DNA of 64,000 nucleotides from Opitutaceae bacterium. GTDB taxonomy: Bacteria; Verrucomicrobiota; Verrucomicrobiia; Opitutales; Opitutaceae. Where the stretch lies: assembly GCA_016794785.1 (NCBI GenBank), contig JAEUHC010000013.1:186001-250000 (forward strand). The letters are read 5' to 3'. The position numbers and the translations under genes were made by a program. Positions 24,603 through 33,075 of the stretch are shown here, piece after piece; positions within the stretch are counted from its first letter, which is position 1; each line of letters begins with the position of its first letter. The notes beneath the pieces are model-generated. The model was not told the DNA's origin. It did no database searches and saw only the letters and a list, made by a program, of their open reading frames with translations.

Positions 24603-25759
24603 GCGATCGCCGGCTCGGGCCGGGGCGCGCCCTCGCCCGCCACGGCCGCGAGGTCGGCCTCGAAGCGCCCGATCACCGTCTCCCAAGACTGCGCCTCGAC
24701 CGCGGGCCGCGCCGCGCCGCGCAGCTGGGCGCGCAGCAAATCGTCGGTCGCGAGCAGCACCGCCGCCTCGACCAGCGCCTCCGGTGCCGCGCAGGGGACG
24801 GCGAGGCCGTTTTTCCCGTGGACCACAAACTGCCGCGCGGCCGCATAGTCGAAGCCCGCCACGGCGAGCCCGCTTGCCATCGCCTCGGTCAGCACGTTGC
24901 CAAAGGTCTCCGTGAGGCTGGCGTGGATGTAGATGTCCGCCGAGGCGTAATGGCGCGCGAGCTCGGCGCGCGGCACAAAGCCCGGAAAAACGAAATCGCG
25001 ATGCTCCCGCTGCAGGCGCGCGCGCAACGGGCCGTCGCCGACCAGGACGAAGCGGCAGCGGGGATTGGCCGCGTGCATCGCCGCAAAGGCGCGCCCGAGC
25101 AGCCCGTAGTTTTTCTCCGCCGCCATGCGGCCCGCGTGGATCACGACCGGGTTGTCCGGGCCGGCGCCCCACCGGGCCCGCAGCTCGGGGGAGCGACGGG
25201 CCGGGTGGAATTGCCACGTGTCCACCCCCCGCGACAGCAGGGCGGTGCCGTGAAAGCCCAGCGCCGCGAGCTCGCGGCACAGCTCGAGCGTGGGCGCAAA
25301 CGTGCGCCGCGTGCGGTTGTGCACGTGCCGCAGCCACGCGAGCACCGGCCGGTGGAAAAAGCCAAAGCCGTAGTGGCGCGTGTAGGCGTGGAAGTTGGTG
25401 TGGAAGCTCGAGGTGACCGGAATCCCGAGCGCGCGCGCCGCGGTCACGGCCGACGCGCCAAGCGGTCCCTCCGTCGCCACATGCACGAGGTCCGGCCGTT
25501 CCTCGGTCCAACTCCGCCGCAGCGCGCGGCCGGCGGGCAGGCCCATCCGCAGCATCGGGTAGCGCGGGATCGGGAATCCGGGCATCGGCACCTCCGCGAA
25601 CTCCGGGTGCGAGTCGCCTGCCGGCAGATCGTCGCGCCGCGGGCGATGGACACTCACTGCATGGCCGCGCCGCCCGAGTTCCCGCGCGATGAGCCCGAAA
25701 GTCATCGCCACGCCGTTGATTTCCGGCGGGAAGGTTTCGGTGACGAGGGCGAGTTTCAC
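24599..25759 (-). CDS. GT4 glycosyltransferase, SqdX/MgtA-like
   Basis: Glycosyltransferase of 386 residues with a GT-B fold. The N-terminus TETFPPEINGVAMT, typical of the SqdX/MgtA/Agt lipid glycosyltransferase group, is followed by TSSFHTNFHAYTRHYG. In the C-terminal domain are HAGRMAAEKN, LVGDGPLR and the E-x7-E segment SLTETFGNVLTEAMASG. Such enzymes add a sugar or sulfoquinovose to diacylglycerol, or build mannosides. It is the first gene of the overlapping lipid operon, started by GTG at 25759. A weak Pho-box-like triplet with a TTTAAT -10 lies just upstream. The sugar donor is not identifiable. Confidence 0.87.
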   Translation of the reverse strand: MKLALVTETFPPEINGVAMTFGLIARELGRRGHAVSVHRPRRDDLPAGDSHPEFAEVPMPGFPIPRYPMLRMGLPAGRALRRSWTEERPDLVHVATEGPLGASAVTAARALGIPVTSSFHTNFHAYTRHYGFGFFHRPVLAWLRHVHNRTRRTFAPTLELCRELAALGFHGTALLSRGVDTWQFHPARRSPELRARWGAGPDNPVVIHAGRMAAEKNYGLLGRAFAAMHAANPRCRFVLVGDGPLRARLQREHRDFVFPGFVPRAELARHYASADIYIHASLTETFGNVLTEAMASGLAVAGFDYAAARQFVVHGKNGLAVPCAAPEALVEAAVLLATDDLLRAQLRGAARPAVEAQSWETVIGRFEADLAAVAGEGAPRPEPAIA

Positions 25760-25798
25760 GTGGGCGCAGGACGCGCGAGGGTTGGTTCCTTTAACGCC

Positions 25799-25842
25799 AT
25801 TAAACCCGCTCGGTGTGCCGAACCCGTGGCGGCGGGGTTACG
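25799..25842 (-). promoter_or_regulatory. Weak Pho-box-like promoter of the lipid operon
   Basis: Read toward the GT4 gene, CGTAACC, CGCCACG and CGGCACA start at 25842, 25831 and 25820 (11-nt period). After 9 nt comes TTTAAT (25804-25799) as a -10. The repeat-to-(-10) spacing equals that of the porin promoter, and CGTAACC matches its third unit CGTAACA, but the other units are poor matches. On the plus strand ATGTCAC / TCGTCGC at 25881 and 25892 could serve the divergent receptor. Confidence 0.35.
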
Positions 25843-25956
25843 ATTCGGCGAAACCCCGCCCGGCCGATGGCCACGACCGGATGTCACTGCTTCGTCGCGA
25901 AACCTCCGCCGGTCCGACACACGCCGCGCGCAGGATGGTGCGCTCCCGCTCCCACC

Positions 25957-28827
25957 ATGCACCTCCTCCTCCCGTCCCCTCGCCTGCTCCTCGTCTTTCT
26001 CGCGCTGCTGCCCGCGGCGCTGTGCGCCCAAGCCACCGGCTCCATCGCCGGCCGCGTCTCCGACGCCGCCACCGGCAAGTCCCTCCAGGGCGCGATCGTC
26101 CGCGTCGTCGGCAGCAAGGTCGCCGACTACACTGACTCCGACGGCCGTTTCGCCCTCTCCGGCGTGCCCGCCGGCCCGCAGCGCGTCGAGATCGACTATG
26201 TGGGACTCGACGTGCTGGTGCGCGACGTGACCGTCACCGCCGGCGGCCTCGCGCCGCTGAACGCCGCGCTGGAGAGCAAGGCGCTCAAGCTCGAGGCCTA
26301 CACCGTTTCCGAATCAGTGCGCGGCCAGGCGCTCGCCATCAACCAGCAGAAGACCGCGAGCGGCCTCGTGAACATCGTGTCCGAGGAGACGTTCAGCACC
26401 AACCTGGGCGGCAACATCGGCTTCACGCTGCAGCAGCTCCCAGGCCTCAGCGTGAACGAGGGCGAGGACGGCGAGCCTTCGGGCGTCAACATCCGCGGCC
26501 TCGAGGCAAAGTATAATGCCGTCCAGATGGACGGCAACCGCATGCCCGCCTCCGGCAATTCGCGCGCCTTCTCCCTCGGCCAGCTCAACGCCGACAGCGT
26601 CGCCAACATCGAGGTCATCAAGGCCGCCACGCCCGACCGCGACGGCGACGCGCTCGGCGGCATTATCAACGTCATCTCGCGCTCCGCGTTTCAGCGCGAC
26701 GGCCGCACCATCGAGTTCAGCGCCGGCGGTCTCTACTACGACAAGCGCGAGAAATGGAACTACAACGCCGCGCTCAACTACCTCGACATTTTCTCCGTCG
26801 GCGGCGGCGAGAAAAACCTCGGCGTCGGCCTGAACCTCGCGTGGTCCGAGACCTCGCGCGACTACGACAACCTCGACAAGGACTACGCCGTGCTCCGCCC
26901 CGAGTTCGAGCCCGCGCTCGGCCTGACCGCCCCCCTTTATTTCCACACCAACGCCGCGCCGCAGACCAACTACCGCGAGACCACCGCCGAGAGCGTCAAC
27001 CTCTCCCTCGACTATCGGCTCAATCGCGTCACGTCCTTTTATCTCCGGCCGTTCTACCGGCATCAGGTGACCGACTCCGAGAAGCCCCGCGCCCGCTACT
27101 ATATCAACGCGAACCACAGCTTCAACGCCGCCAACGGCACGAAGAGTATCGCCGAGGCCACCTACAACACCGGCCGCAGCCTCCCGACCACCCTCACCGA
27201 GCTGCGCTACCAGAACGATCTCAGCGTCTCCGACAACGATGTCTATGGCGCCGCCTTCGGCGGCCGCCACGAGCTGGACCGCACCACGATCACCTTCGAC
27301 CTCTTTCGCTCCAACAACGACTCGAACCGCGACCGCTCCCTCGCCTACGTGATCCGCAACCAAGGCTACAGCTTCGGTTACGACCAGACCATCCGCTGGA
27401 AGCCCGTCTACACCATCCTCAACGGCAAGGATCCTCACGATGTCACCGCGATCAACCGCGGCGATCTGACGATTTCACCGCGCGACGCCGCCGAGAAGGC
27501 CTCCAGCGCGAAGGTCGATCTCGAGCGCAAATTCGCCGGCGACACGCTGAGCGGCGCCCTGAAGTTCGGCGCCAAGTTCCGCTCCAACGTCAAGGAGCAG
27601 GATCAGGCCTCGACCGTCTATCAGACCGGCAGCAACGCCGGCGGCTTCCCCTACGCCAGCCTCCTTACGCGCACCGACTACAAGACCTTCGGCGCCCTCC
27701 CGATCTACCAGTATCCGGATCTCAACCGCACCGAGGCCCTGCTCCGCACGAGCCCGCAGCTCTTCGCGCTCCAGGCCAGCAACGCCCTCCTCAACGACGT
27801 GATCAACGACTACCGCGCGCAGGAGGACACCACCGCCGCCTACGCGATGGGCACGCTCCGCTTCGGCCGCACCACGATGATCACCGGGCTGCGCATGGAG
27901 AAAAACGAGTTCGAATCCCGCACCTACCGCTACAACAGCAACGCCCCCGCCACGCCCACCACCGTCAACGCCCGGCGCGATTACACGCTGTGGCTCCCCG
28001 GCCTCCACTTCCGCCACGAGCTGAGCCGCAACCTCATCCTCCGTGAGAGCTACAACCGCAGCTACAGCCGCCCCGACGTCAACGCCCTCGTCGCCGGCCT
28101 CAACCTCGACACCAACACCGGCAACATCTCCGGCGGCAACCCCAACCTTACGGAGACCACCTCCCACAACTTCGACGTGCAGCTCGAATACTACACGCCC
28201 AGGGGCGGCCTCTACTCAGCGGGCGTCTTCTACAAAAAAATGAAGGGCTTTTACTACGAGACCACGCAGCGCTTCACCACCACCGACGCCAACGGCTACC
28301 CGATTCCTGACGCCAACGGCACGCGCATCTACACCTCGACCGCCAACGCCCTCGGCGCGACCAACTACGGCCTCGAGCTCATCGCGCGGCAGAAGCTCCT
28401 GTTCCTCCCCAAGCCCTTCAACGGCCTCGGCGTCGCGCTCTCCGCCACGCTCACCGAGAGCGACGGCAAATACCCGGGCCGCCTGAGCGAGGACCTCCCC
28501 ACTTACGGCTTCAGCGACAAGATCTACAACGCCGCGCTCGAATACGCCGGCGGCGGCTTCCGCGCGCGCCTCAGCTACACCTACCGTTCCGATTTCCTCG
28601 AGGGCCTCGATGCCAACGAATTTTTCGACGACTACTTTGGCGCCTACGAGTCGCTCAACTGGGAATCGAGCTACCAGCTCACGAAAAACACGCGCCTCTT
28701 CCTCAATGTGAACAACCTCACCGACGAGCCCCAGATCTCCTACCAAGGCCGCGGTCGCCCCGACCATCCGGAGGACTACACCACCTACTCGTGGCGCGCG
28801 ACCCTCGGCGCGACGATCCGGTTCTGA
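25957..28827 (+). CDS. TonB-dependent receptor upstream of two phosphatases
   Basis: Outer-membrane receptor of 956 residues: signal peptide (about 1-24, ending CAQ), carboxypeptidase-regulatory-like domain (about 27-105), a linker with AYTVSE, and a plug with FTLQQLPGLSVNEG, VNIRGLEAKYNAVQMDG and DRDGDALGGIINV. A beta-barrel ends in a C-terminal Phe. Two exported calcineurin-fold phosphatases follow on the same strand, so import of the product of, or an organic-phosphate ligand for, those enzymes is a reasonable guess. Hairpins at 28837-28923 separate it from the first phosphatase. ATG 25957 starts the signal peptide; upstream in-frame codons look non-coding. Confidence 0.93.
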   Translation: MHLLLPSPRLLLVFLALLPAALCAQATGSIAGRVSDAATGKSLQGAIVRVVGSKVADYTDSDGRFALSGVPAGPQRVEIDYVGLDVLVRDVTVTAGGLAPLNAALESKALKLEAYTVSESVRGQALAINQQKTASGLVNIVSEETFSTNLGGNIGFTLQQLPGLSVNEGEDGEPSGVNIRGLEAKYNAVQMDGNRMPASGNSRAFSLGQLNADSVANIEVIKAATPDRDGDALGGIINVISRSAFQRDGRTIEFSAGGLYYDKREKWNYNAALNYLDIFSVGGGEKNLGVGLNLAWSETSRDYDNLDKDYAVLRPEFEPALGLTAPLYFHTNAAPQTNYRETTAESVNLSLDYRLNRVTSFYLRPFYRHQVTDSEKPRARYYINANHSFNAANGTKSIAEATYNTGRSLPTTLTELRYQNDLSVSDNDVYGAAFGGRHELDRTTITFDLFRSNNDSNRDRSLAYVIRNQGYSFGYDQTIRWKPVYTILNGKDPHDVTAINRGDLTISPRDAAEKASSAKVDLERKFAGDTLSGALKFGAKFRSNVKEQDQASTVYQTGSNAGGFPYASLLTRTDYKTFGALPIYQYPDLNRTEALLRTSPQLFALQASNALLNDVINDYRAQEDTTAAYAMGTLRFGRTTMITGLRMEKNEFESRTYRYNSNAPATPTTVNARRDYTLWLPGLHFRHELSRNLILRESYNRSYSRPDVNALVAGLNLDTNTGNISGGNPNLTETTSHNFDVQLEYYTPRGGLYSAGVFYKKMKGFYYETTQRFTTTDANGYPIPDANGTRIYTSTANALGATNYGLELIARQKLLFLPKPFNGLGVALSATLTESDGKYPGRLSEDLPTYGFSDKIYNAALEYAGGGFRARLSYTYRSDFLEGLDANEFFDDYFGAYESLNWESSYQLTKNTRLFLNVNNLTDEPQISYQGRGRPDHPEDYTTYSWRATLGATIRF

Positions 28828-28836
28828 TTCTGAAGT

Positions 28837-28923
28837 AGGGCGGGTCTGTGACCCGCCCTTTTCGGGCTACGGTTACCGTAAAGCTAACGCTTCCCAGACA
28901 GGGCGGGTCAAAGACCCCGCCCT
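28837..28923. repeat. REP-like palindrome doublet, first unit terminator-like
   Basis: Two copies of AGGGCGGGTC...GACCCGCCCT lie in the receptor-phosphatase gap. The first (28837-28859) has a TGT loop and is followed by TTT, so it can act as a rho-independent terminator for the receptor. The second (28900-28923) has an AAA loop and a one-base bulge. The unit is the same as at 8182-8252, where it is also present twice. Confidence 0.8.
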
Positions 28924-28956
28924 ACTCCCTTTTCTACGCAACATCCGATTCCGACC

Positions 28957-30330
28957 ATGCGCCCGCACTCTCTCCGCCTCCTCGCCCTGCTCACGCTCGC
29001 GTTCCCGCTCGCCGCGCACGACCATCCTGCCCACGTCCCCGGCACACCCTACGCCGACAAGTTTGCCTTCGCCCCCCGCCCGCTCCCCGATCGCATCGTG
29101 CTCACCTGGCGCGGCGATCCGGCGACCACGCAGGCCGTGACCTGGCGCACCGACCCCACGGTCATTCGTGCCGTCGCCGAGTTTGCCCTCGCCAACGAGG
29201 CGGGCCGCTCGCTCAAGGGCGAGTCGGTCGCCGCCCGCACCCAGCCGCTCACGACCGATCTCAGCGAGGCGCACTACCACTCGGCGGAGTTCACCGGCCT
29301 CGCGCCCGACACGCTCTACGCCTACCGCGTGGGCGACGGCGTGAACTGGAGCGAGTGGTTCCACTTCCGCACGGCGAGCCGCGACGCGCGCAAGTTCACG
29401 TTCGTCTATTTCGGCGATGCGCAAAACGACGTGCGCACGCACTGGTCGCGCGTCTTCCGCGAGGCGTTTCGCGAGGCGCCGCGCGCCGCCTTCACGCTCC
29501 ACGCCGGCGACCTGATCAACAACGCGCACCGCGACGGCCAGTGGGGCGAGTGGCACGGCGCCCCTGCGTGGGTCAACGCCACCATCCCCGTGGTCCCCAC
29601 GCCCGGTAACCATGAGTTTGCCAAGCTCGACGAGAAGGACGCCGCGGCCCCGCGCGCACTGAGCGTCCAATGGCGCCCGCAGTTCGCGCTGCCGGAAAAT
29701 GGCCCCGCCGAGCTGGCTGAGACCTGCTACTGGTTCGACTACCAAGGCACGCGCATCGTCTCGCTCGATTCCAACCGGCTGCACGAGGAGCAGGTGCCAT
29801 GGCTGCGCGCCGTGCTGGAGAAAAATCCGCAGCGCTGGACCATCCTCACGTTTCACCACCCGATTTTCTCGCCGGCCAACGACCGCGACAACCCGAAGCT
29901 CCGCGCGCTGTGGAAGCCGCTCATCGACGAGTTCAAGGTCGATCTCGTGCTCACCGGCCACGACCACACCTATGCGCGCAGCGGCGACATGGCCGGCCGC
30001 GCCCGCGTCGGCTCCGTCAACGCCGCCAAGGGCTACAACCAGGTCTACGATCCCGCGATCGGCACCGTCTATGTCGTCTCGGTCGGCGGCCCCAAGATGT
30101 ATGACCTCATGTCCGACGCGTGGGCCGTGCGCACCGCCGAGGACACCCAGCTCTTCCAAATCATCACCATCGACGGCGGCGAGCTCCGTTACGAGGCGCG
30201 CACCGCGATCAACCGGCTCTACGACGCCTTCACGCTCCGCAAACGCGAGGGCCGCGCCAACGAGCTGGTCGAGACCCTCCCGCTCGAAACGCGCCGTGCT
30301 CCGAAGCCGGCCGCCGCAGCAAAAGACTGA
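28957..30330 (+). CDS. Exported purple-acid-phosphatase-like metallophosphatase
   Basis: Exported protein of 457 residues: signal peptide (about 1-20, AAH), an N-terminal fibronectin-like domain (about 45-145, containing LAPDTLYAYRVGDG), then a calcineurin-fold catalytic domain. The latter has YFGDAQND (about 150-157), HAGDLINN, PTPGNHEF, FHHPIFSP and TGHDHTYAR. The two-domain order is that of bacterial and plant purple acid phosphatases, which release phosphate from esters such as phytate. It follows a TonB-dependent receptor and precedes a second exported phosphatase. No phosphate-box repeat is visible directly upstream. Confidence 0.88.
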   Translation: MRPHSLRLLALLTLAFPLAAHDHPAHVPGTPYADKFAFAPRPLPDRIVLTWRGDPATTQAVTWRTDPTVIRAVAEFALANEAGRSLKGESVAARTQPLTTDLSEAHYHSAEFTGLAPDTLYAYRVGDGVNWSEWFHFRTASRDARKFTFVYFGDAQNDVRTHWSRVFREAFREAPRAAFTLHAGDLINNAHRDGQWGEWHGAPAWVNATIPVVPTPGNHEFAKLDEKDAAAPRALSVQWRPQFALPENGPAELAETCYWFDYQGTRIVSLDSNRLHEEQVPWLRAVLEKNPQRWTILTFHHPIFSPANDRDNPKLRALWKPLIDEFKVDLVLTGHDHTYARSGDMAGRARVGSVNAAKGYNQVYDPAIGTVYVVSVGGPKMYDLMSDAWAVRTAEDTQLFQIITIDGGELRYEARTAINRLYDAFTLRKREGRANELVETLPLETRRAPKPAAAAKD

Positions 30331-30341
30331 TGCCGATGTAG

Positions 30342-30447
30342 CCCTGCTCGGAAGAGCAGGGACCTCCCGGAGTTTTGCCAGCAGCCCGTCCCGCCTCTCC
30401 CTGCTTCGCCAAGGCTACGCAGGGCACGCGCGAGGCGGGCTGCCGCG
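30342..30447. repeat. Tandem hairpins between the two phosphatase genes
   Basis: A perfect 8-bp hairpin CCCTGCTC-GGAA-GAGCAGGG (30342-30361) has no T-run. It is followed by a larger nested stem formed by GCAGCCCG (30381-30388) and the complementary part ending at 30443, with an inner CCCTGC/GCAGGG pair. It looks like an intergenic repeat element. Whether other copies exist in the genome cannot be seen here. Confidence 0.6.
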
Positions 30448-30488
30448 CTTGCGGCGGGCGATCGTTTGCCCGAGCCTCACGCACCCTC

Positions 30489-31514
30489 ATGAACCCGCGC
30501 CCCGCCCTGCCCCGCCTCGCCGCCTTTATCCTGCTTGCGCTCGCAGTCGCGCCGCTGCGCTCGGCACAGCCTACACCTCCGCCACCAGCGCCCTTCACCT
30601 TCGCCGCGCTGGGCTGCATGCCTTACGCGCGCATCCCGGAGGTCGACGCGGCTTTCGCTCGCGTCATCGCCGAGATCAACCGCCACGCGCCCGCGTTTAC
30701 CGTTCATCTCGGCGACACCATGGCGAGCGACGAGAAGGCCACCGATGCACTGCTCATGAAGCGCCGTGCTGACTTCGACACCTTCACCACCGCCCTCGTC
30801 TACACGCCGGGCGACAACGAGTGGACCGACACGCACACCGAGAAGGCCGGCCGCTACGTCCCCACCGAGCGCCTCGCCCGCATCCGTCTGATGTATTTTG
30901 CGGAAGAGCGCAGCCTCGGGCAAAAACCCATCCCCCTCATCACTCAACGCCGTGACCCGGCCTTCTCCGACTATGTGGAAAACGCACGCTGGACCCACGG
31001 CGGCGTGGTCTTCGCCACCGTGCATGTCGTCGGCAGCGCGAACAACCACAGCGCCGCCATTCCCGGCGCGATGGACGAGTGGCGCGCGCGTGACGCCGCC
31101 AACGCCGCGTGGGTGCGCGCCACCTTCGCCGCCGCCCGCGAGACGGCCGCGCCCGGCGTCGCGCTGTTTTTCCAGGCTCAGCCGTTCCAAACAGATCGCA
31201 ACGCCGCGGGCTACCGCGCGGGGTTCGAGCTGTTCCTGAAAACCGTGGAGGCCGAGTCCCGCGCCTTCGCCAAGCCTGTGCTGCTCGTGCATGCCGACGA
31301 GCATCGCTTCCGCCACGAAGCCGGGATGCGTTTCGAGAAAAACTCCGCACCCCTCGCCAACGTCACGCGCCTCGAGACCTTCGGCGCGGCCGATTTCCAC
31401 GCCGTGCTCGTGACCGTCGATCCGGGATCGGCCCAGGTCTTTCTCGCCGCCCCTTTGATCGTGCCGGGCAACCCGCTCCCTCTCCTGCCGCGTCCCCGCG
31501 CCGCGAAGCAGTGA
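30489..31514 (+). CDS. Exported metallophosphoesterase, GDNE variant
   Basis: Exported protein of 341 residues with a signal peptide (about 1-26). It resembles a calcineurin-fold phosphoesterase: FAALGCMPY at the first strand, HLGDTMAS for the second metal motif, and YTPGDNEWTD where most members have GNHE. A late VHADEHRFRH may provide the remaining His ligands. The GDNE form with a following Trp is a known variant of exported metallophosphoesterases. It stands downstream of the purple-acid-phosphatase-like gene with hairpins between. Substrate unknown; a role in releasing phosphate outside the cytoplasm fits the context. Confidence 0.72.
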   Translation: MNPRPALPRLAAFILLALAVAPLRSAQPTPPPPAPFTFAALGCMPYARIPEVDAAFARVIAEINRHAPAFTVHLGDTMASDEKATDALLMKRRADFDTFTTALVYTPGDNEWTDTHTEKAGRYVPTERLARIRLMYFAEERSLGQKPIPLITQRRDPAFSDYVENARWTHGGVVFATVHVVGSANNHSAAIPGAMDEWRARDAANAAWVRATFAAARETAAPGVALFFQAQPFQTDRNAAGYRAGFELFLKTVEAESRAFAKPVLLVHADEHRFRHEAGMRFEKNSAPLANVTRLETFGAADFHAVLVTVDPGSAQVFLAAPLIVPGNPLPLLPRPRAAKQ

Positions 31515-31542
31515 CGAGCGCCGCGCCACTCCGGGCGCGCAC

Positions 31543-31618
31543 TGGTGGGCCCACTGGGATTTGAACCCAGAACCAAAGGATTATGAGTCCTCTGCTCTAA
31601 CCGTTGAGCTATAGGCCC
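31543..31618 (-). tRNA. tRNA-Ile2 (CAU anticodon)
   Basis: A 76-nt cloverleaf on the minus strand with encoded CCA. Acceptor GGGCCTA pairs with TGGGCCC, D arm GCTC...GAGC, anticodon stem GAGGA/TCCTT around loop CTCATAA, T arm CTGGG-TTCAAAT-CCCAG. The CAU anticodon could be Met or Ile2. The acceptor, the D-loop and the GGACTCATAATCC context resemble bacterial Ile2, whose C34 is changed to lysidine by TilS. It lies between the phosphatase gene and the end of the TRAP operon. Confidence 0.85.
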
Positions 31619-31686
31619 GAGTGGCCCGGGAGTGTTGCGCGCCAGCGGGTCCGGTCGAGCCAATTGCTCAACCCCTGCTCCCCTCT

Positions 31687-33075
31687 TCACTCGCCCCGCA
31701 GATCGTAGCACAGCAGGCGCGGCGCGTGGCCGCCCCGCGCATCGCGTTCGTTTTGCACGACGTAAAGCAGGCCGCGATGCAGCGCGGGCAGCGTCCACGT
31801 CGAAGTGGCGTTGAACAGCCGCACGCGCTGCCGCACCGCCGCGCCTTGCGGCGACAGCTCGAACTCCGCCAGCAAGCCATCCTCGCCCAGCGCAAACACC
31901 CGCCCGCCGGCGCTCAGGATCGAACCGCGGAAGAAGCTCTGCACGCGGCCGCCCTCCTCGAAACGTGTGTCGTCCCGCCACTTAATCTCGCCGGTAGCGA
32001 GATCGACGCAGCGCAGCTCGGCATCGGGCGGATTGCGCCCGGCAAAGGCGTAGAGGTGCCCGCCGATTTTCGCCGGCGCCATCCAGTGCAGGCCAAAGTC
32101 GCGCTGCGTCCACACCGGGCGCGCCTTCATCTGCTCGTCAAACTCAAGCAGCACGCCGCCTTTTTCGTAGCACTCCGAAATGAACACCCGCCGCTCATCC
32201 ACCGCGAACGCCGAGCCCGCGATCACCGATTCGAAAGTCCGCGCCCGCCACGCAAAGCGATCCAAGACCCGCCCGTCCGCCGGATCGAGCGTGAGCAGGC
32301 CGCCGGTGGCGGGGCGGCTCTCGCCGCCGAGCACCGCCAGCACCACCTCGCGCCCCCGCACCCGCGCGACAATCGGCGAGGCGTAGTCGGCGCCCCACGC
32401 ATCCTCGGCGGTCCAGAGCGTCTTTCCTGTCTTCTTGTCGAGGGCCGCGACGCTCACGCCCGGCCCGCCCTCCTCCTTCTTCCCGCCGACGGTCACGATG
32501 AGCTTCTCCCGCCACACGCACGGCGTCGGGCCGTAGCCGAAGAATCCCTGCGGCACGCCGTAATCCGCGCGCAAATCGCACCGCCAAATCACCGCGCCCG
32601 TTTTCAGGTCGAGGGCATGCAGCACGGCGGTCACGCCCGCGATGAACACGCGCCCGTCATCGATCACCGCGCTGGCCCGCGGCCCAGGGCTGAAGCCGTA
32701 GCGATCCTCGTAGGCGACCGGATAGTCGAAGCGCCAGAAGCGCCGGCCTGTCTCCGGGTCGAGGCAATCGACCGTCTCGCGATCACCGACGCGGTGAAAG
32801 TAAACCAGCCGCCCCTCCGCGATCACCGGACACGCGTAACCTTCGCCGCGCGTCATCTCCCAGACGAGCTTCGGGCCGGCCGCCGGCCAGCGGTCGAGGA
32901 GCTTGGTCTCGCGGGTCGTCGCATCGCGATGCGGCCCGAGAAAGTGCGGCCACCCCTCCGTCGTCGCACCGGCTGGCAGCGCGCGCGGCGGCGCGTGGAG
33001 CTTCAGTTCGGGAAAGGGCTGCTGCGCGCTCACGGCCGTGGCCAGCAACAGCAGGGAGGCGACGCGCGTTTTCAT
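31687..33075 (-). CDS. Exported PQQ-type beta-propeller protein
   Basis: Exported protein of 462 residues: signal peptide (about 1-18, VSAQ) followed by repeated blades of the PQQ/BamB-like propeller (phrases such as LDPETGRRFWRFDYP, LDLKTGAVIWRCDL, LDKKTGKTLWTAED, VDLATGEIKWRDD). Such proteins in Verrucomicrobia and Planctomycetes are common and of unknown function; no PQQ-dehydrogenase catalytic residues were recognised. Its ATG overlaps the epimerase stop (ATGA), making it the last gene of the TRAP operon. Confidence 0.85.
   Translation of the reverse strand: MKTRVASLLLLATAVSAQQPFPELKLHAPPRALPAGATTEGWPHFLGPHRDATTRETKLLDRWPAAGPKLVWEMTRGEGYACPVIAEGRLVYFHRVGDRETVDCLDPETGRRFWRFDYPVAYEDRYGFSPGPRASAVIDDGRVFIAGVTAVLHALDLKTGAVIWRCDLRADYGVPQGFFGYGPTPCVWREKLIVTVGGKKEEGGPGVSVAALDKKTGKTLWTAEDAWGADYASPIVARVRGREVVLAVLGGESRPATGGLLTLDPADGRVLDRFAWRARTFESVIAGSAFAVDERRVFISECYEKGGVLLEFDEQMKARPVWTQRDFGLHWMAPAKIGGHLYAFAGRNPPDAELRCVDLATGEIKWRDDTRFEEGGRVQSFFRGSILSAGGRVFALGEDGLLAEFELSPQGAAVRQRVRLFNATSTWTLPALHRGLLYVVQNERDARGGHAPRLLCYDLRGE

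Noticed and set aside
31543-31618. Elongator or initiator tRNA-Met
   Set aside because: The anticodon is CAU in both cases, but the acceptor and D-loop pattern agree better with Ile2; only a tRNA identity tool would settle it.
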